64,000 bases of DNA from positions 381,158 through 445,157 of the forward strand of contig CAYWLG010000001.1 in NCBI GenBank assembly GCA_964459385.1, read 5' to 3'. The notes under the pieces were generated by a model. It worked only from the letters and a program-made list of their open reading frames with translations, was not told the origin of the DNA and made no database searches. A program made the position numbers and the translations under genes. Each line of letters begins with the position of its first letter. The stretch's first letter is position 1. This DNA comes from UBA6107 sp964459385 (lineage in GTDB: Bacteria; Chloroflexota; Anaerolineae; Anaerolineales; Anaerolineaceae). Positions 44,301 through 51,696 of this stretch are shown in pieces.

Positions 44301-44880
44301 ATTGGCTCAGGTAGGGGTAGAGACTAAAACGGCAGAAGATGGCGCACAGGCCATCAAGCAGGCAACCAGTTGGAAGCCCCATATCATTTTTATGGACCTG
44401 CGCATGCCCGGAATGAGCGGCTATGAGGCTTCCATGCAAATTCTGTCCACACCTGCAACGAAACATATCCCAATCGTGGCGGTTACCGCATCTATTTTGG
44501 GAACGGAACAGAATAAAGTGCTCGAAAGCGGCATGACCGGGTTCATTCGAAAGCCCTACAAGTCAGAAGAATTATTTGCCGTGATCGAAGAAAAACTGGG
44601 GCCAAAATTTGTGTTTGGCGAGACCCGAAAACCACAAAAAGCAGCCTCTGCCGGTGGGCAAACGTTAACGGCTGAATCGCTCCGCATTTTGCCTGAAGAG
44701 TTGATCGCAGAAATGGAAAAGGCAACCATCAATGCCGATCTGGATCAATTGACCGATCTGATTCAAAATGCGGAGTCTTACTCCACCCCGCTGGCAGAAA
44801 AACTGTTGGAGATGGCAAACAATTATCAGTATGAATCCCTTTTAACTTTGTTCAAGAGAGGACGAAATGGCGGAAATTAA
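38398..44880 (+). CDS. Giant soluble PAS/GAF hybrid histidine kinase
   Basis: 2160 residues from the ATG at 38398 (AGAGG six bases before; a TTG at 38374 is less likely). No TM helix, so cytoplasmic. Approximate order: PAS (30-140), GAF (150-330), PAS (339-445), PAS (455-575), PAS (597-703), PAS (716-840), PAS (847-960), GAF (969-1150), PAS (1166-1280), PAS (1288-1400), coiled coil, PAS (1425-1540), PAS (1552-1672), HisKA with SHEIRTPMN (His1703), HATPase (N box from about 1808, TGLGLS), receiver with MDLRMP (Asp2000) and KPYK, and a helical tail (about 2080-2155). The PAS pairs at 339-575 and 597-840 look like a tandem duplication. It overlaps the HD-GYP regulator by 14 bases, the obvious partner. 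Ligands unknown. Confidence 0.95.
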   Translation: MARKSSTSTIKNSSLEESKENDQTRPQPFNVGSWEYDFQTDEHNWSDEFYRLLGYDPGKVKPCKENLEKSIHPDDLAQVLKIFYDSVDQHKVFFVSHRILTQDGTIRYVQSIGQTSYDEAGKPLRNIGSMQDVTSKVQADELLQRKTRALYILSRCNEALVKLKNEEELLNEICCISVEEGQYSLAWIGFAQSDQKKSIRVAAKQGAEVSYLDDIWVTWDDSEFGMGPAGNTIRTNLPTINQNIPTDLQFRPWREKALKHGFQSSIAIPIKVFGDTVGVFMLYSSVANAFQEEEVNLLTDLVSDLSYGLESIRTLEKQKDLEDELVRSERRFRQAQETAHIGSWEWNAEQDSLSCSEEMHRLFDKEPSALKNTISCLMDSILPEDRNKVNKVFSECLKNGTSFDIEFRILDANLNLRWLESKGSLTKENNKTLAGTMQDITSRKKVESDLEKAIRNYRFISENSDDVIWIWDLESQKYTYISPSVKKLHGVSVEEGLSKSFSEVLTPESAQRITGLVAKKLPLFILGIHVDSITLELDQNRADGTVVPTETTTTLARNEEGKIQIIGISRDISDRKKYENDLRNSVMYMSSAEQQTGLASWSINLRNGSSWWSPQMYRIFGFNPALGVPSVEDYLKRIHPDDRMMVADAMSKLTQGEEPERSEFRTNPKVLPLRILSPNYIAERDKDGKIVSYFGTQLDITERKRSEDEIRRLNTSYQLIAENSQDVIWVLDLETQKYIYVSPSIYKLRGFTPEEMISESIRNSMDEGSYQIVTRELQKGAKDFAEMGKPVSTSLQVNLLRKDGTTVPTEITATIAYGPENKLQVIGISRDVSERLKADEALRLSNKTNEAIINSTQDAIYLIDPMGNINMANVVGAKRYSLTTDSIIGENFFEISEPKLSEIRRKKVEEVLATKESVSFEYDGTNHSYFSNLYPLFDKKGEIELISIYSRDVTEKKKIELQEKQITEDLQLINEVNEALNKGASRKEIAALIQSKFIAVLGVKFVEYYSVSEDRQSLISTSSLILDYIEKIEKNTALFNKGEIRLPLVEGEKFLKIFDEKTPTILSDMNDLVALATEVIKAQSKVSEKKHSFKKMAENALQQSGIKSVISLPLRMNDQPWGLLNIGKDQDFSPDEVSRIKNLSNQIFTSLLRKNAEEQLSASEKRNKSIVDAIPDLLFQVKKDGTFIDYAAKPWHQLYSPPEAFLGKKVSEVLPPELADRTMKGMQQARKENQVVSFEYDLPISDHLSTFESRITASQNLEESVIIVRDVTEQKKLQKEILESEEQYRVLMESLESVIATVDRDGTFLFMNDIAARQLGGNATNFIGKKMQELFPKEVAEPQLKHIQLAFDKNEEGVYESISIVQGKPLWYRTYLVPIHDESGKVVSVLVNSNDIDDIKTSQQKLEELNHSLEERVRQRTAELQDLYNNAPTGYHSINENGVFTMINDTELKWLGYQRSEVIDKMHVGDILSAESRKIFIEKFPRFKTTGVLNNLESEFVRKDGSIFPVIISATAIYDENGKYVSSRSTMVDNTERKAIEAEIRRVNNLSDIALELAQAGYWYLPLDNSGDYFPSDKVVGIHGTEKRPDGRHSIQSEWEANIRAANIPLAGQAVAALTNVMKGKSDHYDSVYQYKRPSDSQIVWIHAMGDVVKDATGKRVGIAGVSQDITKQKSLEIELQKAKDEADAANQAKSAFLANMSHEIRTPMNAILGFTQVALKDKALDEKNRGYLEIINRSGEHLLTLINEVLEMSKIEAGHVSYNPSTFDLPLMIKDLKSMLDTRLQAKNLMMNLDIDPTTPKFIESDENKIKEILINLLSNAVKFTQKGGITLRCRAEKLTGESPFGDIKLLIEIEDTGTGIPEQDISRLFTAFERSSANSKFIEGTGLGLSISLNHARFLGGDIRVTSKENVGSHFYVDLIVKHADKPAIEKAISSRSAISLLDPAKPLKALIVDDQLENRLVMQELLAQVGVETKTAEDGAQAIKQATSWKPHIIFMDLRMPGMSGYEASMQILSTPATKHIPIVAVTASILGTEQNKVLESGMTGFIRKPYKSEELFAVIEEKLGPKFVFGETRKPQKAASAGGQTLTAESLRILPEELIAEMEKATINADLDQLTDLIQNAESYSTPLAEKLLEMANNYQYESLLTLFKRGRNGGN

Positions 44881-45949
44881 TTTCTCGCTGATTTCAAAAG
44901 GCGCTGATATTCTCGTTGTGGATGACACGCTCGAGAATTTGACCCTGTTGACCAAGATGTTGAAAGATTCTGGCTATTTGGTCAGGCCGGTGCCAAACGG
45001 CAAATTAGCGCTGCAAGCGGCAATCAGTAAAATTCCCGATCTCATTTTGCTGGACATCACCATGCCTGAGATGGATGGTTACGAAGTTTGTCGAAAATTA
45101 AAAGCCGAACCTGAACTGAAAGATGTGCCGGTTTTGTTCATCAGCGCTCTTTCGCAGACAGATGAGAAGGTCAAGGCTTTTGAAGTCGGCGGGGTAGATT
45201 ATATTACCAAGCCCTTCCAGTTTGAAGAAGTAAAAGCGCGCGTTGAGGCTCACCTGAATCTGCATCGCTTGCAGGTGCATCTCGAAGATGTGGTAAAAGA
45301 CCAGGTGAAAGAGATCTATGAGCAGCAAATGGGCATGATCTTTGGTCTGGCCAAGCTGGCAGAGATCCGCGATACCGATACCGGCAAGCACTTGGAACGA
45401 ATTCGTGAACTGTGCAAGATGTTTGCTGAAGCGCTGAACAAAAAGGCTGAGTATCGATCTCATGTAGACACGGCCTACTGCGAAAGAATCTATCAGGCCA
45501 GCCCATTACACGATATCGGCAAGGTGGGCATTCCCGACCATATATTGCTAAAGCCCGGGAAATTAACCCCTGAAGAGTTTGAGATCATGAAAACCCACAC
45601 CGTGATCGGTGCTCAAACATTGATGGAAGTGCGGCAGCGTTTTCCGAATAATGAGTTCGTCAAAATGGGCATCAAGATTGCCCTTTCGCATCATGAAAAA
45701 TGGGATGGCTCTGGCTACCCGGAGGGACTAAAGGAAAACAAGATTCCGCTGAGCGCCCGCATAATGACGGTTGTAGATGTTTATGATGCTGTGCGTTCAA
45801 AGCGGGTCTATAAACCACCCATCTCTCATCTGGAAGCCTGTCAGATCATCCGTGAAGGCAGAGGCAAACACTTCGATCCCTCATTGATCGATGTATTTGT
45901 TGACCTGGAACCTCGTTTTGAAGAAGTGTGGGAAAGCCTGCAAGACTAA
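44867..45949 (+). CDS. Response regulator with HD-GYP output domain
   Basis: 360 residues. N-terminal receiver (about 12-130): VVDDTLENL, phosphorylated Asp63 in LLDITMPEMDG, and KPF. A helix joins it to an HD-GYP domain (about 150-345) with HLERIRE, LHDIGKVGIPD (His215, Asp216), HHEKWDGSGYPEGL (the GYP signature) and DVYDAVRSKR. HD-GYP proteins of this type hydrolyse c-di-GMP, sometimes cGAMP, so kinase signalling would lower the second messenger. All catalytic residues look intact. Starts within the end of the kinase gene, a fixed two-gene unit. Confidence 0.95.
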   Translation: MAEINFSLISKGADILVVDDTLENLTLLTKMLKDSGYLVRPVPNGKLALQAAISKIPDLILLDITMPEMDGYEVCRKLKAEPELKDVPVLFISALSQTDEKVKAFEVGGVDYITKPFQFEEVKARVEAHLNLHRLQVHLEDVVKDQVKEIYEQQMGMIFGLAKLAEIRDTDTGKHLERIRELCKMFAEALNKKAEYRSHVDTAYCERIYQASPLHDIGKVGIPDHILLKPGKLTPEEFEIMKTHTVIGAQTLMEVRQRFPNNEFVKMGIKIALSHHEKWDGSGYPEGLKENKIPLSARIMTVVDVYDAVRSKRVYKPPISHLEACQIIREGRGKHFDPSLIDVFVDLEPRFEEVWESLQD

Positions 45950-46032
45950 CCAGGCAATTGCCCTATCGGCATCGATAAATTTTGCCTGAAAATAAAACCG
46001 GGGGTACGCGTGTAGTCAAGTATAATAGACGC

Positions 46033-46680
46033 ATGCCGAATAAATTCACTCCCATCGTCATTGGTGTCGCAGGCGGTTCAGGGTCTGGCAAGACCACCGT
46101 CGCGAATATTGTGCTCGAACGGGTGGGTCGTCATCGCATCGCTTATTTACCCCATGATGCTTATTACAGAGACCTGACAAAATTACCCCTCAACCAACGA
46201 ATGTCGGTCAATTTTGACCACCCCGATTCGCTGGAATCAGATCTGCTTGTGCAGCACATTCAACAGCTCAAGCGTTGGGAGACGGTGCAGTTGCCGATCT
46301 ATGATTTTACCCATCACAGCCGCACTGAAGAAACTCTGCCGATCAAACCCCAGCGCGTGATTCTGGTAGAAGGCATCTTGATCTATGCAGAAAAACAACT
46401 TCGCGATCTGTTTGATGTAAAGATCTTTGTGGATACCGATTCCGATCTGCGCTTTATCCGGCGTTTGCAGCGCGATATTTCTGAACGCGGGCGCACAACT
46501 GAAAACGTCATCAATCAATATTTGAATACCGTGCGCCCCATGCACCTGGAGTTCGTCGAACCTTCCAAACGTTATGCCGACATCATCATCCCGGAAGGTG
46601 GGTTGAATGAAGTGGCAATGGATATGGTGATCGCGCGAATCGAGGCCTTACTCAAAGAAGAAAACAAAGAGCATACATGA
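46033..46680 (+). CDS. udk: Uridine kinase
   Basis: 215 residues from the ATG at 46033. P-loop GVAGGSGSGKTT (about 9-20), YLPHDAYYRD, NFDHPDSLE, YDFTHHSRTEET and VEGILIY are all family marks; it phosphorylates uridine and cytidine for pyrimidine salvage. There is no ribosome site: a TATAAT at 46021-46026 ends only six bases before the ATG, so the mRNA is probably leaderless. A longer in-frame start at 45982 would place coding sequence across this promoter and is rejected. Overlaps the next gene as ATGA. Confidence 0.93.
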   Translation: MPNKFTPIVIGVAGGSGSGKTTVANIVLERVGRHRIAYLPHDAYYRDLTKLPLNQRMSVNFDHPDSLESDLLVQHIQQLKRWETVQLPIYDFTHHSRTEETLPIKPQRVILVEGILIYAEKQLRDLFDVKIFVDTDSDLRFIRRLQRDISERGRTTENVINQYLNTVRPMHLEFVEPSKRYADIIIPEGGLNEVAMDMVIARIEALLKEENKEHT

Positions 46681-47213
46681 AAAGTGGCTGGAAGCTCAAC
46701 CTGGTGCGCGCTTTGGTGCTGGTCGCCGTATTGGGGTTGACCGTTTTTCTCTATTTGAATCGTTCACAAGTTTCAAAACTCGAAGTGCTGGGATATCCCG
46801 GCATTTTTGTCATTTCTTTGCTTTCAAATGCCACCTTGATCTTGCCTGTGCCGGGGGTGCTATTTACCTCAGCCATGGGTGCGATCTTTAACCCACTCTG
46901 GGTGGCACTGGCTGCCGGCAGCGGGGCTGCCCTCGGAGAAATTTCTGGCTATCTGGTCGGGTTCAGTGGCCAGGCCGTGATCGAAAACCGCCAGTGGTAT
47001 GACCGTATCACGGGTTGGATGAAAAAATATGGTGAGGTCACTATTTTTGTTCTGGCGGTGATTCCCAATCCTCTTTTCGACATTGCCGGCATGGTGGCGG
47101 GCGCCCTAAAGATGCCGTTATGGCGCTTCCTGTTGTGGAGCTGGTTGGGGAAGTGCATTAAAATGCTGGCGTTCGCATATAGTGGGGCAGGGATTTTCGA
47201 CCTGTTTGTGTAA
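46677..47213 (+). CDS. VTT-domain (DedA-like/SNARE-associated) membrane protein
   Basis: 178 residues, about four or five TM helices. The VTT-domain hallmark lies in GYPGIFVISLLSNATLILPVPG (about 39-60), ALGEISGYLVGFSGQ and PNPLFDIAGMVAGALKMP. DedA-like proteins are lipid scramblases that recycle undecaprenyl phosphate or phospholipid; this short version is TVP38/TMEM64-like. Starts on the udk stop (ATGA), so co-expressed. A possible link is carrier-lipid recycling for glycan synthesis, but nothing here shows it. Confidence 0.88.
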   Translation: MKSGWKLNLVRALVLVAVLGLTVFLYLNRSQVSKLEVLGYPGIFVISLLSNATLILPVPGVLFTSAMGAIFNPLWVALAAGSGAALGEISGYLVGFSGQAVIENRQWYDRITGWMKKYGEVTIFVLAVIPNPLFDIAGMVAGALKMPLWRFLLWSWLGKCIKMLAFAYSGAGIFDLFV

Positions 47214-47237
47214 CAAAAATAGAAAAATGCTGGCAAA

Positions 47238-47912
47238 TCACTCGCCAGCATTCTTGTATTCGACAAATATCTTTTTTGCCACCGTAAACCCCAGTGTGAC
47301 CGGCTTGCCCTTTACCTCCAAGGTGAGGGTGTGGTTAAAGGGCAGCAATTCGATCACTTTGGCCTTTTTGCCCAGCGTGATCTCTTTTTCTTCGAGAAAT
47401 TCCAACAATGCTGAATCTTCTTCGGCCAGTTCATGAATGCGCCGGATCGTCACCTCTTTCCCCACCGGCACCGTGGTAAGCGGTACCCAACTGGCAACAT
47501 AATCTTCATAGCCGGGCAGCGGATTGCCGTGCGGGCAGGTCTTGGGGTGACCCAGAGAATTATAGAGGGCATTTTCAGCTTCTTCTGAGATTGCGTGTTC
47601 CAGATTATGGGCCTCAGAATGCAGCTTTGACCAGGGCAGCATGCGCTGCATCATCCATTCCATCAACATGTGTTTGCGCATGATCTGGCGGGCAGCTTCC
47701 CATCCAGATTCTGTCAGGTGAGTGCCGTGATCGTTCATGGTGATCAGGCCATCGCGCACCATGCGTTTCAGTGTGTTGGTGACCGTGGGCGGGGTGACCT
47801 GCAACAGCTCGGCCAGGCGAGCCCCGACGACGGGTTCACCATCTCTTTCGATCACATAGATAAAAGAAAGATAATCTTCAATTGTCTGGCTGAGTTTGGT
47901 TTGATCGGTCAT
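47238..47912 (-). CDS. DtxR-family metal-dependent repressor
   Basis: 224 residues, full three-part form. Winged helix (about 1-70, PVVGARLAELLQVTPPTVTNTLKRM), metal-binding and dimer helices (about 75-140) with KHMLMEW, SEAHNLEHAISEE and the cysteine in HPKTCPHG, then a C-terminal SH3/FeoA-like domain (about 150-220). Iron or manganese loading makes such proteins bind operators. It is divergent from feoABC, and the shared region has a palindrome over the feo promoter (47970-47985), so it very likely controls iron uptake. Symbol withheld because MntR, IdeR and DtxR cannot be told apart here. Confidence 0.92.
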   Translation of the reverse strand: MTDQTKLSQTIEDYLSFIYVIERDGEPVVGARLAELLQVTPPTVTNTLKRMVRDGLITMNDHGTHLTESGWEAARQIMRKHMLMEWMMQRMLPWSKLHSEAHNLEHAISEEAENALYNSLGHPKTCPHGNPLPGYEDYVASWVPLTTVPVGKEVTIRRIHELAEEDSALLEFLEEKEITLGKKAKVIELLPFNHTLTLEVKGKPVTLGFTVAKKIFVEYKNAGE

Positions 47913-47953
47913 TTTTTACTCGTGTAAATATGAGTTAAATATCCAGAATATGC

Positions 47954-47985
47954 TTGCTTAATTGAACATATTAGCATATACTAAT
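47954..47985 (+). promoter_or_regulatory. feo promoter with metal-repressor operator
   Basis: TTGCTT (47954-47959), 17-base spacer, TATACT (47977-47982). The inverted repeat ATTAG-CATATA-CTAAT (47970-47985) overlaps the -10, as expected for a DtxR-family operator that blocks initiation when iron is plentiful. It does not match the full DtxR/IdeR consensus, only the TTAG/CTAA core. Confidence 0.65.
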
Positions 47986-48039
47986 GTCAATGGTTTACTA
48001 ATACGCAACTATTATATCAATTCTTTTATTGAGGCTGCA

Positions 48040-48288
48040 ATGATGAATAACCCCAATTCCGACCTGCTCAGCGACATGCAACCCGGCAAAAAGGCCAGGA
48101 TCATCTATTTGCAAGAGGGGAATGAGATCAATCGCCGACTCGCCTCATTGGGTTTTACCCCTGGTGTGGATATCGAGATCGTGCAAAATTTTGGGCGCGG
48201 CCCGATGATCGTTACTGTGCGAGGCACCCGCATCGCGTTGGGCAGGGGAGAAGCCGCCAAGATCTTTGTGGAGCGGGACGAAAAATGA
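48040..48288 (+). CDS. feoA: Ferrous iron transport protein A
   Basis: 82 residues, one SH3-like FeoA domain: LSDMQPGKKARIIYL, NRRLASLGFTPGVDIEIV and GTRIALGRGEAAKIFV. ATG at 48040 (or three bases on) is selected for GAGG just upstream; the frame is open further but runs into the promoter. FeoA assists FeoB, perhaps in GTPase-linked gating. Stop overlaps feoB (ATGA). Confidence 0.95.
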   Translation: MMNNPNSDLLSDMQPGKKARIIYLQEGNEINRRLASLGFTPGVDIEIVQNFGRGPMIVTVRGTRIALGRGEAAKIFVERDEK

Positions 48289-50333
48289 GCGATTGTCATC
48301 CCCCTCTCACTGTTGCAGAAAACCAATCGCACCTTGAAGATCAAAACCGTTTTCCGGTCATCGCTTTGGCCGGCCAGCCCAATATGGGCAAATCAACGCT
48401 GTTTAACCTGTTGACCGGACTGAATCAGCATGTGGGGAATTGGCCCGGCAAGACCGTTGAAAAACGTAGCGGTGTCTTTTCACTGGATGGAAACTCTTAC
48501 AATTTGGTTGATCTGCCGGGCACTTACAGCCTGACGGCCAACTCGCCCGAAGAAGTGATCGCGCGCGAGTATGTTTTGCGTGAAAAACCCGATGTGGTGG
48601 TTGCCGTGGTCAGCGCCGCCAATCTGGAACGCAGCCTTTACCTGGTATCTGAATTGGTCAGCTTGCCGGCGCCTGTAGTGGTGGCCCTCAATATGATGGA
48701 TGTGGCCGAGCAGGAAGGCATGCTGGTAGATGCCAAAGCGCTGGAAGAAGCGTTGAACATCCCGGTGGTGGCCATCACGGCTACACGGGCTCTGGGGGTG
48801 CGCGAGCTGCTCAAGGTGACCATTAACATGATGAAAAGCCGTGAGCACTGCATGCCTGAACGCCCGCTCATCCGTGAAGATGTGAGCGAAGCGATCGAAC
48901 AGGTAGAGCGCTTAATTCATGCTCATGTACCGGCCGAATATCCACCAGAATGGGTGGCCATGAAGCTGCTCGAAGGCGATGTGGAGATCACCAAGAATTT
49001 TAAAGATCTTTTGCCTACGGATACCTGGAATGCCATACATGATGTTTTGAAGCAAAATGACGACGCGATGGTGGTGATCGCATCTGGCCGCTATGAATGG
49101 ATCGGTAACATTGTTCACCAGGTGGTGCAGCGCCCCAAGATCGGGCAGATCAGCCTGACCGAGCGCCTGGATCGAGTGGCTGCGCATCCTGTTTGGGGGT
49201 TGTTTGTACTGGCGGCGATTCTTGGCCTAGTCTTCTGGCTGACGTTTACCATTGGCTCCCCCTTGCAAACCTTGCTGGATGAAAAGGTGGTCGTGCCTTT
49301 GGCTGACCTGGCTCGCTCGGCTTTGAGCGGTGCTCCAATCTGGGTGAGTGGTTTAGTTGCAGACGGCATTATTGGCGGCGTGGGGTCGGTCATCACCTTC
49401 TTGCCCATTCTCATTATCTTCTTTGCCTCTTTTGGTTTGTTGGAAGATATCGGCTACATGGCTCGTGCAGCTTATGTGATGGATAACATCATGCACATGA
49501 TGGGGCTGCACGGCAAATCCTTTTTGCCCCTGTTCCTGGGCTTTGGCTGCAATGTGCCCGCCATTATGGGCACACGCGTTATTGATTCCTGGCCGGCCCG
49601 TCTCTTGACCATTCTGATCGCGCCGCTGGTGCCCTGCACCGCGCGCATGGCCGTAATCGCTTTTCTGGCACCGGCCTTCTTTGGCAGCAACGCCCTCTTT
49701 GTTTCCTGGGGAATGGTGTTGCTCTCTATTTTGCTTTTGGTAGTGTTGGGCACGCTGCTCAACAAGATCATCTTTAAAGGCGAGCGTTCTGCGTTCATCA
49801 TGGAAATGCCGCTTTATCACATCCCCAATATGCGCACGGTCGGTTTGCTCGTCTGGCAGCGTTCGCTTTCTTTCTTGAAGAAGGCCGGTACCACCATTTT
49901 GGGCATCTCGGTCGTGATCTGGGTGCTCTCTTACCTGCCCAATGGGTCACTTGATAACAGTTACCTGGCCAGCATCGGCAAGTTCCTGGCCCCGGTGGGG
50001 CAGTGGATGGGCTTTGACTGGCGTCTGACGGTGGCATTGCTGACCAGCTTCCCGGCCAAGGAAAATGCCATTGCCACCCTGGGCGTTCTCTTTGGCAATG
50101 GCGGGGAAGGGGCCGGTTTGGTAAGCGCGCTGACTTCCACCTTCAGCACGGCTACCGCGCTTTCGTTCATGGTAGTGACCATGTTATTTATTCCCTGCGT
50201 AGCGACCGTGGCCGTCATCAAGCAGGAGACTGCCTCCTGGAAATGGACCTTTATCAGCATCGGTATGTTTCTGGTGCTTTCTATCCTCTCCGGGGTGGTG
50301 GTTTACCATGCCGCAGTGGCTTTAGGAGCGTAA
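48285..50333 (+). CDS. feoB: Ferrous iron transporter B
   Basis: 682 residues. N-terminal G domain: G1 AGQPNMGKST (about 28-37), switch NWPGKTVEKRSG, G3 LVDLPGTYSL, G4 NMMD; then the helical GDI region and a membrane domain from about 300 with paired Gate motifs (FGLLEDIGYMARAAYVMD and GCNVPAIMGTR; later SFPAKENAIATLG). It imports Fe2+ across the membrane, most useful in low-oxygen conditions. Starts on the feoA stop. Complete and intact. Confidence 0.97.
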   Translation: MSDCHPPLTVAENQSHLEDQNRFPVIALAGQPNMGKSTLFNLLTGLNQHVGNWPGKTVEKRSGVFSLDGNSYNLVDLPGTYSLTANSPEEVIAREYVLREKPDVVVAVVSAANLERSLYLVSELVSLPAPVVVALNMMDVAEQEGMLVDAKALEEALNIPVVAITATRALGVRELLKVTINMMKSREHCMPERPLIREDVSEAIEQVERLIHAHVPAEYPPEWVAMKLLEGDVEITKNFKDLLPTDTWNAIHDVLKQNDDAMVVIASGRYEWIGNIVHQVVQRPKIGQISLTERLDRVAAHPVWGLFVLAAILGLVFWLTFTIGSPLQTLLDEKVVVPLADLARSALSGAPIWVSGLVADGIIGGVGSVITFLPILIIFFASFGLLEDIGYMARAAYVMDNIMHMMGLHGKSFLPLFLGFGCNVPAIMGTRVIDSWPARLLTILIAPLVPCTARMAVIAFLAPAFFGSNALFVSWGMVLLSILLLVVLGTLLNKIIFKGERSAFIMEMPLYHIPNMRTVGLLVWQRSLSFLKKAGTTILGISVVIWVLSYLPNGSLDNSYLASIGKFLAPVGQWMGFDWRLTVALLTSFPAKENAIATLGVLFGNGGEGAGLVSALTSTFSTATALSFMVVTMLFIPCVATVAVIKQETASWKWTFISIGMFLVLSILSGVVVYHAAVALGA

Positions 50334-50337
50334 TTCT

Positions 50338-50583
50338 ATGTTAGAACAATTACTGGTAGAAATTCGTGAGGGGGGTACCCTTGAAACGGGCAGACTGGCA
50401 AAAAAACTGAATACCACCCCGGCCATGATCGAGGTGATGCTCGATCACCTGCGTCAAATGGGCTACATTAAAGCCTATGAGAGCTGCGGGGATGGCTGTT
50501 CAGCCTGTTCCTTGAGCACTATGTGTAAAAAGGATGCCAAATCGGGGCAGGTGCAGCTCTGGCAATATGAAGAGCAAAAGTAG
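50338..50583 (+). CDS. feoC: FeoC-like winged-helix protein
   Basis: 81 residues. Winged helix (about 1-50, TLETGRLAKKLNTTPAMIEVMLDHLRQMGYIK) followed by a four-cysteine patch CGDGCSACSLSTMC, the spacing expected of the FeoC iron-sulfur or redox loop. FeoC may regulate FeoB stability or transcription. Four bases after feoB, last in the operon, terminator at 50614. Confidence 0.85.
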   Translation: MLEQLLVEIREGGTLETGRLAKKLNTTPAMIEVMLDHLRQMGYIKAYESCGDGCSACSLSTMCKKDAKSGQVQLWQYEEQK

Positions 50584-50613
50584 AAGTAAAAAGAATGGTT
50601 TATCCTTCTTATG

Positions 50614-50640
50614 ACCGGCTTCTATTTGAAGCCGGTTTTG
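50614..50640 (+). terminator. Intrinsic terminator of feoABC
   Basis: ACCGGCTTC (50614-50622), loop TATTT, GAAGCCGGT (50628-50636), then TTT. Confidence 0.88.
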
Positions 50641-50700
50641 TCGTTTTTGTCAGAGGCTTTATAATTATTTAGAGAATATGAACGAATTGAGATAAGTTTA

Positions 50701-51651
50701 ATGACCCCAACCCTTCTTCCCTTCCGCCTCCGACCTCAATATCGCAATTATGTTTGGGGCGGCAACCGATTAAAAAGCTCTGCCAAACCCGTCGCCGAAG
50801 CCTGGATCGTACACGAAAGCGGCCGTATCATTTCTGGTGCCTTCCGTGGTTTGACGCTCAAAGAAGCAACAGTTTCTTTGGGTCAATCCTTGCTGGGCAC
50901 AAAAGGGTCCGGTCCAGATGATAAACGCTTTCCGCTGTTGATCAAACTGCTCGATTGCGCCGAGTGGCTCTCGCTGCAGGTACATCCTAATGATCAACAG
51001 GCAGCCGAACTGGAAGGGCAGGGTTTCTATGGCAAGACCGAAGCCTGGTTTGTGCTGGATGCTGCCAAAGAGGCCAAACTGATCGCCGGGGTCAAACCTG
51101 GCATGGATGGCGCTGCCCTAAAGTCGGCCATCCGCGCTGGATCGGTGATCGACACGGTGCAGTATCATGCGGTTCAGGCCGGGGAAACAATATTTGTGGA
51201 ACCGGGTACCATGCACGCATTGGGGCCGGGATTGCTCATCTATGAAGTGCAGCAATCCTCAGATATCACCTATCGTGTCTATGACTGGGGTCGCCCGCAG
51301 ACCGAAACGCGCAAGCTGCATATCGAGAAATCGCTGGCTGTGGTAGATGCAGCTAAATCTCCGCAAGCCCGCCCGGCGCCAGCATTTGTGGAGGGTCAGG
51401 AAGAAGAGCTGTGCCGCAGTCGCTATTTTAACCTGGCGTACCTGAGCGCAGAAAAGAAGACATTTGTGCTGAACACAAAGGGAGAATCTTTCCACTGTCT
51501 GACGGTGGTGGAGGGCAGTGCCTGGGTTAAGGTCAAGAATCACAAATGGCATCTCAGTAAATTTGAAACGCTGCTGGTGCCTGCCGCCTGTACCGATTAC
51601 GAGATCTTGCCCGAAACAAGGCTTAAATTGTTAAAAGCCTGGGTAGCTTAA
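50701..51651 (+). CDS. manA: Mannose-6-phosphate isomerase, class I
   Basis: 316 residues, cupin zinc enzyme. Family marks: RNYVWGG, the zinc site in LQVHPND (about 97-103), YGKTEAWFVLD (zinc glutamate), and EPGTMHALGPGLLIYEVQQSSD (zinc histidine) followed by the arginine in YRVYDWGR. It converts fructose-6-P and mannose-6-P, feeding GDP-mannose sugars. TATAAT (50660-50665) upstream; weak ribosome site. The window also has a PGI/PMI at 33130, so mannose-6-P isomerase activity may be duplicated. Confidence 0.93.
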   Translation: MTPTLLPFRLRPQYRNYVWGGNRLKSSAKPVAEAWIVHESGRIISGAFRGLTLKEATVSLGQSLLGTKGSGPDDKRFPLLIKLLDCAEWLSLQVHPNDQQAAELEGQGFYGKTEAWFVLDAAKEAKLIAGVKPGMDGAALKSAIRAGSVIDTVQYHAVQAGETIFVEPGTMHALGPGLLIYEVQQSSDITYRVYDWGRPQTETRKLHIEKSLAVVDAAKSPQARPAPAFVEGQEEELCRSRYFNLAYLSAEKKTFVLNTKGESFHCLTVVEGSAWVKVKNHKWHLSKFETLLVPAACTDYEILPETRLKLLKAWVA

Positions 51652-51664
51652 GCAAGAGAAAATC

Positions 51665-51693
51665 AAAAAGAGCACGAGGAGTGCTCTTTTTTT
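51665..51693. terminator. Bidirectional terminator manA / rnpB
   Basis: AAAAGAGCAC/GTGCTCTTTT stem (51666-51690) with a five-base loop, Ts on both strands. Serves manA on + and the end of RNase P RNA on -. Confidence 0.9.
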
Positions 51694-51696
51694 GTA

